A DNA stretch of 64,000 nucleotides from assembly GCA_963833375.1 (NCBI GenBank), contig CAWHXR010000001.1, positions 124,001-188,000 of the forward strand, read 5' to 3'. Under the pieces are notes generated by a model. The model did no database searches, was not told where the DNA came from, and saw only the letters and a list, made by a program, of their open reading frames with translations. This document shows positions 26,437 to 34,142 of the stretch, in pieces. This stretch comes from DASUPK01 sp963833375. Its GTDB lineage: Bacteria > Actinomycetota > Thermoleophilia > Solirubrobacterales > 70-9. The translations under genes were made by a program, and so were the position numbers. The number at the start of each line of letters is the position of its first letter. Position 1 is the stretch's first letter.

Positions 26437-27858
26437 ATGAATCGCAGGAGCAAGCTTCGCCGCAAGGTCGGCCGCGCCGATCGCCGGCAGGGCACTGCCC
26501 CGGTCCTCAGTGGTCGCGGGGGCCCGATCACCTTCTTTGCGATCGTCGCGATTCTCGGCGTCACTTCAGGCTTCGCCTTGGCGTCCTCGAACACCAACAA
26601 CGGCAACCCGCCGCAGGCTTGCGGGACCGGGACAGCCACGCGAATCGACGCGCCCACGAGCGGGGAGACCACCAGCGTCGCCGTGATCGGCGGCGCCAAG
26701 CTGACCTTCGTCTTCGACAACGCGTCCGGCGGGCCCTACCAGGCCGTCTGGACCGCCGATGCCCCGTTCACCGGCTCGATCGTGGTCAAGGCCGGCAGCG
26801 AGCAGAGCGGCGGCGGAGAGACGACGTTCTTCTTCACGAACGCGACTCAGGGCACCGTGTACAGCCCGTTCACGAACACCAACGGGAAGACGCTCGCGAT
26901 CAGCCACGTCGATACCTGCGGCACGGGTACGACCACCCACACCACGGACACGACGCTGACGACGACGCTTGCCAACACGACGACGACGATCACGGCGCCG
27001 AACACGACGTCGACGATCACCCAACCCGGCACGACCTCGACCATCACGCAGCCAAACTCGACTGTGACGACGACGCTGCCGGACACGACGCTGACGACGA
27101 CGCTGCCGGATACGACGCTGACGACGACGTTGCCTGACTCGACGACGACGACCACGGCACCCGGTACGACGTCCACGGTCACGCAGGACACGACGACGAC
27201 CACGACCGGCCCGGATACGACGCTGACGACGACGATCCCCTGTGTCCAGACGCAGGCTGCGGTGACGCCGCGGTCGCTGACGACGATCACCATCGGGGGC
27301 ACGACAATCACGTCGACTGCGCCCGGCTCGACGATCACCCAGACGCAGCCCGGCTCGACCGGCTACGTCACGCAGCCGGGAACCACACAGACGATCACGC
27401 AGCCCGGAAACACCCAGACCGTCACGCAGCCCGGCAACACCCAGACGATCACGGAGCCGGGCAGCACCCAGACGATCACGGAGCCGGGCAGCACCGGTGT
27501 GACTACGGTGCCGGGCTCGACCGTCGTCTCGACGGTCCCGGGCACCACCAACACCGTGACCGACTGCACGAACTCAACCACGACCACGAGCTCGACGGAG
27601 GGCACCACCACCACAACGAGCAGCGTGGCCGGGACCACCACCAGCGGCGGCAACACCGGTGGCACCGCGGGCACCAAGACCAAGGGTGGCGGCGGTGGAG
27701 GCGGTGGCGGCGGCAACGCAGCGGTCGCCGGGACGGCGCAGAGCGGCGCGGGCGGACTCCCCTTCACCGGTCTGCATGTCCCCCTGCTGATCCTGGTGGG
27801 GATCGGCATGGCCGGCGCAGGGCTGGTGCTCAGGCGGAGGCTCGGCAGCGTCGAGTAG
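26437..27858 (+). CDS. Thr-rich repeat surface protein with LPFTG sorting signal
   Basis: 473 residues. It has a long basic N-region, a signal-like helix (FFAIVAILGVTSGFALASS, about residues 33-51), and a folded ~100-residue domain with FVFDNASGGPYQAVWTAD. A stalk made almost only of Thr, Pro, Gln and Gly follows, with 9-residue repeats. A Gly run then leads to LPFTG (441-445), a hydrophobic helix and a RRRLGSVE tail, the complete sortase sorting signal. It should be covalently anchored to the wall. The Thr-rich stalk may be glycosylated. No sortase gene is in the window. I do not recognise the N-terminal domain. Confidence 0.82.
   Translation: MNRRSKLRRKVGRADRRQGTAPVLSGRGGPITFFAIVAILGVTSGFALASSNTNNGNPPQACGTGTATRIDAPTSGETTSVAVIGGAKLTFVFDNASGGPYQAVWTADAPFTGSIVVKAGSEQSGGGETTFFFTNATQGTVYSPFTNTNGKTLAISHVDTCGTGTTTHTTDTTLTTTLANTTTTITAPNTTSTITQPGTTSTITQPNSTVTTTLPDTTLTTTLPDTTLTTTLPDSTTTTTAPGTTSTVTQDTTTTTTGPDTTLTTTIPCVQTQAAVTPRSLTTITIGGTTITSTAPGSTITQTQPGSTGYVTQPGTTQTITQPGNTQTVTQPGNTQTITEPGSTQTITEPGSTGVTTVPGSTVVSTVPGTTNTVTDCTNSTTTTSSTEGTTTTTSSVAGTTTSGGNTGGTAGTKTKGGGGGGGGGGNAAVAGTAQSGAGGLPFTGLHVPLLILVGIGMAGAGLVLRRRLGSVE
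27064..27144 (+). repeat. 27-bp tandem repeat, three units (TLPDTTLTT)
   Basis: Three 27-nt units encode a 9-residue Thr-rich motif. The units differ mainly at third positions, so both DNA and protein are repetitive. The array lies in the stalk of the LPFTG protein. Confidence 0.8.
27388..27495 (+). repeat. 27-bp tandem repeat, four units (QTITxPGxT)
   Basis: Four 27-nt units encode QTITQPGNT, QTVTQPGNT, QTITEPGST and QTITEPGST. The period is the same 9 residues as in the first array although the sequence differs, which suggests a common structural register along the stalk. Confidence 0.85.
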
Positions 27859-27878
27859 CCAAGCTAGCCTGAGCGGCC

Positions 27879-29783
27879 TTGCTCAGTCTGAGTAGAACGG
27901 GTGCCAGACGCGCGTCCGGCCGAGAGGCCGGCGCGCGTCGGCGTTTGCGTGGGGCCCTCGTGGCGGGGGCCCTCGTGATCGCGGCGCTCTCCTCGCCCGC
28001 CCCAGCGGGCGCCCAGGGAGAGGGCACGGCGGGCTACCAGCCTCCCGTCGTCACCGTGCCGTCGGTTCTGCCTGAGACTCCCTTCGGCTATACGGTCGAC
28101 GCCAGCACGGCGATCAACCGGTCGGACGAGAACCCGACGATCGAGAGACTGAGAAGGCGGCTTGGCCCGCTCTCGGCCGTCCCGTCGGCGACTCCCGATC
28201 ACTGGGAGGTCGCCTACACGCAGAACGGGCGGCCGGTGGGGCTCACCTTCGTCGACTCGAAGAGCGGCAAGGTGACACAGGCGTGGACCGGCGCGCAGGT
28301 CATCTGGCCCATGGCCCGCGGCTACACGGGCCAGTTCGGCCACATCCTCAACGCGCCTTACGTCTGGATACCTCTCGCACTGATCTTCTTCCTGGGGCTC
28401 TTCGACCTGAAGCGGCCCGGGAGGCTCGCCCATCTCGATCTGCTGGTCCTGCTCAGCTTCGGGATCTCCCAGATCTACTTCAACAACGCGGAGATCGGGG
28501 TGTCGGCCCCGATCGCCTACATACCCCTGCTCTACCTCTTCGGGCGCATGCTCTGGATCGGGTTGCGGGGACGAGGCAGCGGGCTCAGGCCATCGGTGCC
28601 GATCACCTGGCTCGTCGTGGGGATCGTCTTCCTCTGCGGCTTCAGGATCGCCGTCAACATCGCCGACTCCGGCGTGATCGACGTCGGCTACGCCGGCGTG
28701 ATCGGCGCCGATCGGATCGAGCACGGAGATGCGATCTACGGCGACCACGCGTTTCCCCAGGACAACTCGCGGGGCGACACGTACGGTCCGGTGAACTACG
28801 CGGCGTACATTCCCTTCGAGCTGGCCTTCCCCTGGTCAGGACACTGGGACGACCTGCCGGCGGCGCACGCGGCAACGCTCTTCTTCGACCTGGCGGCGAT
28901 CGTCGGGCTCTTCTTCCTGGGCAGGCAGCTGAGACCCGGCAGACGGGGACGGGACCTCGGGGTGACCATGGCGTTCGCCTGGGCGGCCTACCCCTACACC
29001 GACATGGTCATCCAGTCGAATTCGAACGACGGGCTCGTCGGCGCCCTGCTGATCTGGGGACTGGTGGTCTTCTCGAGGGTGGGTTGGCGCGCGATCGTGA
29101 TCGCGCTCGCGGCGGGCGCCAAGTTCACCCCGCTTTTCCTGGTGCCGCTCTACGCCACCGGCTACGAGGGCCTGGCTGGACGCTTCTCCTCGAAGGGCGG
29201 TGCGAAGGAGCGGCAGCCGAGCGTCGTCTCGCGCCTCACAGCGCTTCGCCTGCCCCGCAGCACCAGCGTCCGGATCCTGTACTTCGTCACCGTCTTCGCC
29301 TCGGTCTGCGCCCTGCTGCTCGTCTACCCGGCCGTGGATCCGGGCCTCGCCAAGACCTGGGAGCGGACGATCCAGAGCCAGCTCGACCGCACCTCGCCGT
29401 TCTCGATCTGGGGCCAGGTCTCGTGGCTGCAGCCGCTGCAGACCGCGCTGATGGTCGGGACCGTGGCGTTCGCATCGGCCCTCGCCCTGGTCCCGCGGCG
29501 ACGCACCCTGGTGCAGGTCTCGGCCCTGTCGGCGGCGGTGATCATCGCCACCCAGCTCACCCTCGAGCACTGGTTCTACCTCTACATCGCCTGGTTCTTC
29601 GGCATGCTGATCGCGGCGATCGCGCCCGACACCGCCGAGGACGGGACCGGCGACGGTCAGGTCGATGGCCGGCGCCTCAGGAAGCCACGTGCCGCCGCGG
29701 AGCCGGCGGCTGCCCCGGCTTCGGATCCCCCGCCGGAGTTTCAGTTGCCCGCTCCCTCGCGGCCCGGCCGGCAACGGACCTAG
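27879..29783 (+). CDS. Polytopic membrane protein, GT-C-like
   Basis: 634 residues from TTG 27879, which is 8 nt after TAGCCT. A signal peptide or first helix (GALVAGALVIAALSS) is followed by a ~110-residue exported domain and then about ten membrane helices. The loop DTYGPVNYAAYIPFE and the luminal Asp/Glu-rich loops resemble GT-C glycosyltransferases that use polyprenyl-phosphate sugars, but I cannot name a family. The C-terminal ~60 residues are polar and Pro/Ala-rich. It is 20 nt after the LPFTG gene, so they may act together, and is convergent with a GT87 gene, sharing CTAG at the stops. Confidence 0.7.
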   Translation: MLSLSRTGARRASGREAGARRRLRGALVAGALVIAALSSPAPAGAQGEGTAGYQPPVVTVPSVLPETPFGYTVDASTAINRSDENPTIERLRRRLGPLSAVPSATPDHWEVAYTQNGRPVGLTFVDSKSGKVTQAWTGAQVIWPMARGYTGQFGHILNAPYVWIPLALIFFLGLFDLKRPGRLAHLDLLVLLSFGISQIYFNNAEIGVSAPIAYIPLLYLFGRMLWIGLRGRGSGLRPSVPITWLVVGIVFLCGFRIAVNIADSGVIDVGYAGVIGADRIEHGDAIYGDHAFPQDNSRGDTYGPVNYAAYIPFELAFPWSGHWDDLPAAHAATLFFDLAAIVGLFFLGRQLRPGRRGRDLGVTMAFAWAAYPYTDMVIQSNSNDGLVGALLIWGLVVFSRVGWRAIVIALAAGAKFTPLFLVPLYATGYEGLAGRFSSKGGAKERQPSVVSRLTALRLPRSTSVRILYFVTVFASVCALLLVYPAVDPGLAKTWERTIQSQLDRTSPFSIWGQVSWLQPLQTALMVGTVAFASALALVPRRRTLVQVSALSAAVIIATQLTLEHWFYLYIAWFFGMLIAAIAPDTAEDGTGDGQVDGRRLRKPRAAAEPAAAPASDPPPEFQLPAPSRPGRQRT

Positions 29784-31015
29784 TCACCGAGCGCGGCAAC
29801 TTCCCGCGGGCGTAGCCGCTCTCGGCCCGGGGCCTGGGCCGGATTCCGCCACTCCCGCAGGATCGGGACCGCGACAAACCAGAGGTAGACGAGCAGGTAC
29901 AGGTTCCTGGCCGCGACGGGCCAGACGAAGCTGCCGCTGAGGGCGTCCACCCCGTCGTAGTTCTGCAGGCCGATCTGGGTGAAGAGGATCGCCACCAGGA
30001 GGATCAGGTTCTCCTTCCCCAGTCCGTACGCACAGGCGGAGATCGGCAGGATCCAGAGCAGGAACTGGGGAGAGAGGACCGGGGCGAAGATGACCAGCAC
30101 CGTGAGCAGCGCGGTGGCCAGCTTGAGGTTCGAGACCTTGGTGCGCCAGCCGGCGAGCACCAGCACCAGGTAGCCGGCGGCGCCGATCACCACCGAGATC
30201 CAGCGCGCCGCGACCGCGCCTGATGCGGAGATCTCGAAACCGCCGTGTCCCACCCCCGAGGTGACGCCTGACGATCCGAGCACGTGCGCGATCTCGAACG
30301 GGCTTGCGGCGAGGGCCTCGACCTGGAGCGCGCGCTGCGTGTGGTAGCTGATCGCCGAGCCGAACTCGTCTCCCATGACGAGGATCGCGATCGCGCACAG
30401 CAGCAGCGGGATGACCCCGGCGACCACCACCCGGCGGAGGTTCTTCTCCCCGCGCAGCAGCGCCGGGTAGAGGAACAGCGGGAAGGCCTTGATCGCCACC
30501 CCGACCGAGAGCAGGGCGGACCAGACGGCCGACCGCCCTCTGTCACGTGCGAGTACGGCGGCGAGCACGAAGAGGGCGGGAACGATGTCGAATCGCACCA
30601 GGACCAGCGGCCCGATGTCGATCAGCGACGGGTCCAGGACGACGTCGGAGAGGATCAGCGCGCCGACCGTGTAGATCCCGACGGCCGAGAGGACCCGCTT
30701 GGTGTCCCCGGGCAGTGCCAGGGCGATCAGCACGACCATCCCGAGATCGAAGGCGAGCATCTCCCACATGAAGCCGTCGACGAATCCCTGGGTACTGTCG
30801 TCGATGTAGACCGGCGCGATCAGTACCGGGACCGAGAGGGGCGGGTACTCGATCTTCTGGTCTCGGTATGGGAGATCGCCGCCCTTGATCGCCTGAGCCT
30901 GCGGCGCGAAGTCGTTGAGCAGGACGGAGGACCAGTCGCCGATGGTCGGCGCGAAGACGGCTATATGAAATGCGCAGACGAGGGCCGCGGCGGTCGCCCG
31001 CCAGCGGGTAGCCAC
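29780..31015 (-). CDS. Glycosyltransferase family 87 (DUF2029) protein
   Basis: 411 residues from GTG 31015. It has about ten membrane helices. Early loops carry NDFAPQAQAI and KIEYPPLSVPVLIAP; the EYPP motif and first-loop Asp are typical of GT87 (PimE-type) mannosyltransferases, which transfer mannose from polyprenyl-phosphate-mannose outside the membrane. The start is only 3 nt after the mrp stop, so it is in the mrp operon. The polyprenol-phosphate-mannose synthase at 48.2 kb would supply the donor. The acceptor is unknown. Confidence 0.82.
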   Translation of the reverse strand: MATRWRATAAALVCAFHIAVFAPTIGDWSSVLLNDFAPQAQAIKGGDLPYRDQKIEYPPLSVPVLIAPVYIDDSTQGFVDGFMWEMLAFDLGMVVLIALALPGDTKRVLSAVGIYTVGALILSDVVLDPSLIDIGPLVLVRFDIVPALFVLAAVLARDRGRSAVWSALLSVGVAIKAFPLFLYPALLRGEKNLRRVVVAGVIPLLLCAIAILVMGDEFGSAISYHTQRALQVEALAASPFEIAHVLGSSGVTSGVGHGGFEISASGAVAARWISVVIGAAGYLVLVLAGWRTKVSNLKLATALLTVLVIFAPVLSPQFLLWILPISACAYGLGKENLILLVAILFTQIGLQNYDGVDALSGSFVWPVAARNLYLLVYLWFVAVPILREWRNPAQAPGRERLRPREVAALGD

Positions 31016-31018
31016 CGG

Positions 31019-32194
31019 CTACTGCACCATCGGCAGCTCGGTGCCGCTGATCCCGCCGCCGTTCGATCCGGCGGCGCTGTTTGTGGCCGCCGAATCTGGA
31101 GCCGCGGGCTCCGCCTGCATCACCGGCAGCTCCACCGGCGTGGCGGCGACGATCCCGCGAGCCGCCTCGCGGATCATCTGGGACGCGGGCGCGTCGGGAT
31201 CCTCGATCACGAGCGGCTTCCCCTCGTCGGCGTGCTCCCGCAGCTCGCCCGAGAGCGGCACCTTGGCGAGCAGCGGCACGTCGAGCTCATCGGCGAGCTG
31301 CTGGCCGCCGCCCTCGCCGAAGATCGCCACGCGCTCCCCCTCCGGGCCCGTGAACGCGGACATGTTCTCGATCACCCCGAGCACCTCGAGATCGACCTTT
31401 GCCGCCATCTCGGCGGCCCGCCGGGCGACGCTCTGCGCCGCCGGCTGCGGCGTCGTCACGATCACGATCTTGGCCTGAGGGAGTAGCTGCGCGAGGGTCA
31501 TCGAGACGTCGCCGGTCCCGGGCGGAAGATCGAGGAGGAGATAGTCCAGCTCCTCCCAGGCGACATCCTCGAGGAACTGCTGGATGGCCTTGTGAAGCAT
31601 CGGCCCGCGCCAGACGACCGCGGCGTTCTCCTCGACGAAGAAGCCGATCGACATCACTGTCGGCCCCGACGGCGAGACGGGCGGGATGATCTTGCGCTCG
31701 GGCGAGACGTCAGGCTTCCGGTTGATCCCCAGCATCCGTGGGATCGAATAGCCATAGACGTCGCAGTCGAGCGCGCCGGCCTTGTGCCCCTCGGCGACCA
31801 GGGCGGCGGCCAGGTTGGCCGTCATCGTGGACTTGCCCACCCCGCCCTTGCCGGAGGCGACGCAGATCACGTTCTTGACCTGGGCCAGGGCGCCCTCCGG
31901 GAGCTTCGCGCGGCCCAGCTTCTGCTGCAGCGTCGACTTCTCGCCGTCGGAGAGGACGTCGAAGCCCACCTCGACCGAGTTGACGCCCTCGAGCTTCGAG
32001 ACGTTCTGGGCGACCGCCTGCTGGAAGTGCGAGCGGATCGGACAGCCCGGGGTGGTGAGCGAGACGACGACCTCGACGCGGCCGTCCTCGTGGATCTCGA
32101 TCGAGCGCACCATCCCCAGCTCGACGATCGACCGGCGCAGCTCGGGGTCGATCACGTTGGTCAGCTTCTCGGTGATCTGGTCCTTGGTCGGCAT
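31019..32194 (-). CDS. mrp: Mrp/ApbC-family iron-sulfur carrier ATPase
   Basis: 391 residues from ATG 32194. The N-terminal MIP18/DUF59 domain (about residues 1-85) has VIDPELRRSIVELGMVR and TTPGCPIRSHF. The MRP ATPase follows with the deviant Walker A ASGKGGVGKST, DCDVYGYS, and DYLLLDLPPGTGD. It loads or carries Fe-S clusters. The usual C-terminal CxxC is not seen; instead there is a ~40-residue Ala/Ser/Gly tail. A -10-like TACACT lies 7 nt upstream of the ATG, and a strong hairpin just beyond it. Confidence 0.9.
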   Translation of the reverse strand: MPTKDQITEKLTNVIDPELRRSIVELGMVRSIEIHEDGRVEVVVSLTTPGCPIRSHFQQAVAQNVSKLEGVNSVEVGFDVLSDGEKSTLQQKLGRAKLPEGALAQVKNVICVASGKGGVGKSTMTANLAAALVAEGHKAGALDCDVYGYSIPRMLGINRKPDVSPERKIIPPVSPSGPTVMSIGFFVEENAAVVWRGPMLHKAIQQFLEDVAWEELDYLLLDLPPGTGDVSMTLAQLLPQAKIVIVTTPQPAAQSVARRAAEMAAKVDLEVLGVIENMSAFTGPEGERVAIFGEGGGQQLADELDVPLLAKVPLSGELREHADEGKPLVIEDPDAPASQMIREAARGIVAATPVELPVMQAEPAAPDSAATNSAAGSNGGGISGTELPMVQ

Positions 32195-32201
32195 GGTTCG
32201 A

Positions 32202-32207
32202 AGTGTA
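32202..32207 (-). promoter_or_regulatory. Probable -10 of a leaderless mrp promoter
   Basis: TACACT on the minus strand ends 7 nt before the mrp ATG, the same geometry as arsR. The -35 region falls in the terminator stem and matches poorly. The alternative is that mrp is expressed by read-through of that hairpin. Confidence 0.5.
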
Positions 32208-32214
32208 CGCACGT

Positions 32215-32243
32215 GAAAACCGGGCCACTAGGGCCCGGTTTTC
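32215..32243 (-). terminator. Perfect 12-bp terminator hairpin upstream of mrp
   Basis: GAAAACCGGGCC and GGCCCGGTTTTC (minus strand) pair perfectly around a 5-nt loop, with a TTTTC run on the 3' arm. It ends about 20 nt before the mrp ATG. It would end the transcript of the coiled-coil gene, or work as an attenuator of mrp. Confidence 0.8.
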
Positions 32244-32249
32244 AGGGAG

Positions 32250-32314
32250 GAGAGGTTGCTGCTTCCCGCTCGCGAGGATGGCGCGAGCAGGCTTCTCCGG
32301 GCGCGCCACCTCTC
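32250..32314 (-). other. Structured non-coding segment before the mrp terminator
   Basis: An outer pair, GAGAGGT/ACCTCTC (32250-32256 with 32308-32314), encloses a perfect 7-bp hairpin, GCTCGCG/CGCGAGC (32268-32274 with 32282-32288). On the minus strand this fold is followed at once by the terminator hairpin, an aptamer-like arrangement. I recognise no known riboswitch class. Confidence 0.45.
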
Positions 32315-32334
32315 GAGGCGGCCCGGGCTAAGCG

Positions 32335-32859
32335 TCAGATGCGCTCGCGCACCTTCTTCACCGCCGGCTCCACGCGGTCCCGGTAGATGGGCTCCACGCG
32401 ATCCTTGACCACGGGCTCCACCCGGTCGCGGTAGACGGGCTCCACCCGCTCCTTGACCACGGGCTCGACCCGGTCGCGGTACACCGGCTCGACGCGCTCA
32501 CGCGCCTTGCGGGCCTGTCCGATCAGTTGCTCGGTGACCTGACGCCGGACGTCGCCGCCCTTCGCCTCGGCCTTCTCGAGCTCGCTCCCGAGACGCTGGC
32601 GCAGCGAATCGATCTCGGTGGTCCTGGCCTCGCGCAGGGTCTGGACCCGCTTCTGCAGAGCCTCGATCTCCTGCGAACGCTGCTTGCGCCATGCCTCGGC
32701 GGTATTGCGAACCGCCTCGGCGACCGTCGGCACGGCGCCGACGGCGACGTCCACGGCCTGCAGGGCCTGCTCGGAGGCCTTGCGACCATTGGTCGTCACC
32801 TCGGGCTCGGCCTGCGGGGCGACCCTCTGCGTCTTGGTCTTCTCAGTCTTAGCGGGCAT
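32335..32859 (-). CDS. Coiled-coil protein with octapeptide repeats
   Basis: 174 residues from ATG 32859. There is a basic N-terminus, an Ala/Val-rich amphipathic stretch (about 28-58), and a strongly charged coiled coil (about 58-120, with EIEALQKRVQTLREARTTE). Six 8-residue repeats of the form RVEPxxxx then run from 122 to 169, alternating RVEPVYRD and RVEPVVKE. I do not recognise the family; the layout loosely recalls heparin-binding surface or membrane-associated coil proteins. No signal peptide is seen. The promoter carries two LexA-like boxes. It may be damage-induced. Confidence 0.7.
   Translation of the reverse strand: MPAKTEKTKTQRVAPQAEPEVTTNGRKASEQALQAVDVAVGAVPTVAEAVRNTAEAWRKQRSQEIEALQKRVQTLREARTTEIDSLRQRLGSELEKAEAKGGDVRRQVTEQLIGQARKARERVEPVYRDRVEPVVKERVEPVYRDRVEPVVKDRVEPIYRDRVEPAVKKVRERI
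32353..32496 (-). repeat. 24-bp tandem repeat, six units (RVEPxxxx)
   Basis: Six in-frame 24-nt units, arranged as three 48-nt pairs, encode the octapeptide repeat of the coiled-coil protein. The Tyr-Arg-Asp and Val-Lys-Glu ends alternate, so the 48-nt unit is the likely unit of duplication. Confidence 0.85.
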
Positions 32860-32917
32860 TCTCGCTCTCGTTCCCTTCCGCTTGCTTTCGTCGTACCTAT
32901 TAGCCGTAAGTATGTTC

Positions 32918-32957
32918 AGGTTAGCACCGAACACACGTTTTGGCGAACACATGTTCT
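32918..32957 (-). promoter_or_regulatory. Promoter with two LexA-like (SOS) boxes
   Basis: CGAAC-ACAC-GTTTT (32928-32941) and CGAAC-ACAT-GTTCT (32944-32957) lie in tandem 16 nt apart. The second is a perfect GAAC-N4-GTTC Gram-positive SOS core; the first has one mismatch. On the minus strand a -35 (TCGCCA, 32946-32941) and -10 (TAACCT, 32923-32918) with a 17-nt spacer fit between and under the boxes. LexA binding would block this promoter. Confidence 0.65.
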
Positions 32958-33014
32958 TACCCCCGCGCGCAGCCCACGTTACACGGCTTCGATATCCGAG
33001 CCGCGGCGTGCCGG

Positions 33015-34142
33015 CTAGCGAAAGAGGGCGAACAGGCGCCGCTCGCGTGCGGCCCCCACGCGGTCGACCCACTCCGCAGGGCTGTCGAGCTCGTCGGGCC
33101 GGGGAAGCGCGTCGGGGCCGCTCCAGGCGCGGTTGAGGGTCCTGATCCCGTGCGCGCGGACCACCTCGTCCGCAAACGCCTTGCCGCGCCTGTACTGGGC
33201 CAGCTTCATCTCGAGGCCGAGCAACTTGGAGACGATCGAGTCGAGCAGACCCCTGCGCTCACGATCCTTGTCGAGCGCCCGGCGCAGGTCGGTGTAGCCC
33301 GGGTCGAGCTGGTCCCCGATCGCGTCCATGACGTGCTCGGCGTAGCCCTCCACCAGGGTCATCGTGGCGGTGAGCTTCTCCACCAGGCGCCGCTGCGGCT
33401 CGGGCCAGAGCAGGGTGGCGAGCTCGCCGTTCGTCGCGGAGCGCACGAGCTCCCTCGGGTTGGTGCGGGCCAGCTTGCCGAGCAGCTCGCCGGGCTTCAC
33501 CTCGACCGCCGCCTTCTCGAAGAGCTCCTCGGCAATCCCGCCGATGTGCTCCCGCAGCCAGGGCACCGAGGCGAAGTGGACCGCATGGGTCGTCTCATGG
33601 AGCGCGATCCAGCGTAGGAAGAGCTCGCGGTCGACCTCCAGCCGGGCCCTCGCCGAGGACAGATTGGGGCCCACGAACAGCAGCCTGGGAGCCCGAGCGG
33701 GGCCGATCAGGGCAACGTCGTACTGGCCGATCACCCGCTGGGAGAGGTATCCCACGGCCAGGCCGATCTCGGCGCCGGTGGCGGCGCGGACGATCGTGCG
33801 CTGCAGCCCCTTGCCCCCGCTTCCCGAAACGGGTCCCTGATCGGCTTCGCCTGCGGAGGACCCTCGCGTCAAGTCCATACGGCCCTCCAGGTGCTCCTCC
33901 ACCCTGGCCGAGAGCTCGCGAAAGGTCTCGAGGTTCACCTGTGCCCACTCGTTCCGATCGACCAGCTCGGCCGACGGCACTCCCCCCTTCGGCTTCAGCC
34001 CGGTGTAGCGCCGGACCAGTGCCGCGGCGCGGTCGGATTCGACCCGAAGCTCCTCCTCGGTCCCATCCCAATGCGGGCCCGAGCCGGCCAGCGCGCCGGC
34101 GACGCGCTCGGCCATGCTCCAGTCGACCAGGCCCTCAGGCAT
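33015..34142 (-). CDS. DUF2342 zinc-dependent metalloprotease-like protein
   Basis: 375 residues. The zinc motif is HETTH (His182, Glu183, His186) in LRWIALHETTHAVHF. The upstream segment GYLSQRVIGQYDVALIGP and downstream MTLVEGYAEHVMDAIG match the actinobacterial DUF2342 family, sometimes labelled F420-biosynthesis-associated from gene context. The protein function is not established. Residues about 91-101 (TRGSSAGEA) come from an interspersed repeat inserted in frame. It overlaps the upstream phosphatase-family gene by 8 nt. Confidence 0.88.
   Translation of the reverse strand: MPEGLVDWSMAERVAGALAGSGPHWDGTEEELRVESDRAAALVRRYTGLKPKGGVPSAELVDRNEWAQVNLETFRELSARVEEHLEGRMDLTRGSSAGEADQGPVSGSGGKGLQRTIVRAATGAEIGLAVGYLSQRVIGQYDVALIGPARAPRLLFVGPNLSSARARLEVDRELFLRWIALHETTHAVHFASVPWLREHIGGIAEELFEKAAVEVKPGELLGKLARTNPRELVRSATNGELATLLWPEPQRRLVEKLTATMTLVEGYAEHVMDAIGDQLDPGYTDLRRALDKDRERRGLLDSIVSKLLGLEMKLAQYRRGKAFADEVVRAHGIRTLNRAWSGPDALPRPDELDSPAEWVDRVGAARERRLFALFR
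33841..33870 (-). repeat. Interspersed palindromic repeat, copy inside a gene
   Basis: The 30-nt core matches the copies at 46411 and 60349 at nearly all positions (GAcGCGAGGG then CTCCGCAGGCGAAGCCGA). It is read in frame by the DUF2342 gene. The flanks GGGTCC and GGACCC extend a hairpin. Confidence 0.7.

Noticed and set aside
26847..27338. Valine-rich minus-strand frame under the Thr-rich gene
   Set aside because: It is the complement of ACG repeats (Thr to Val). The plus frame has a signal peptide and sorting signal, so only that one is real.
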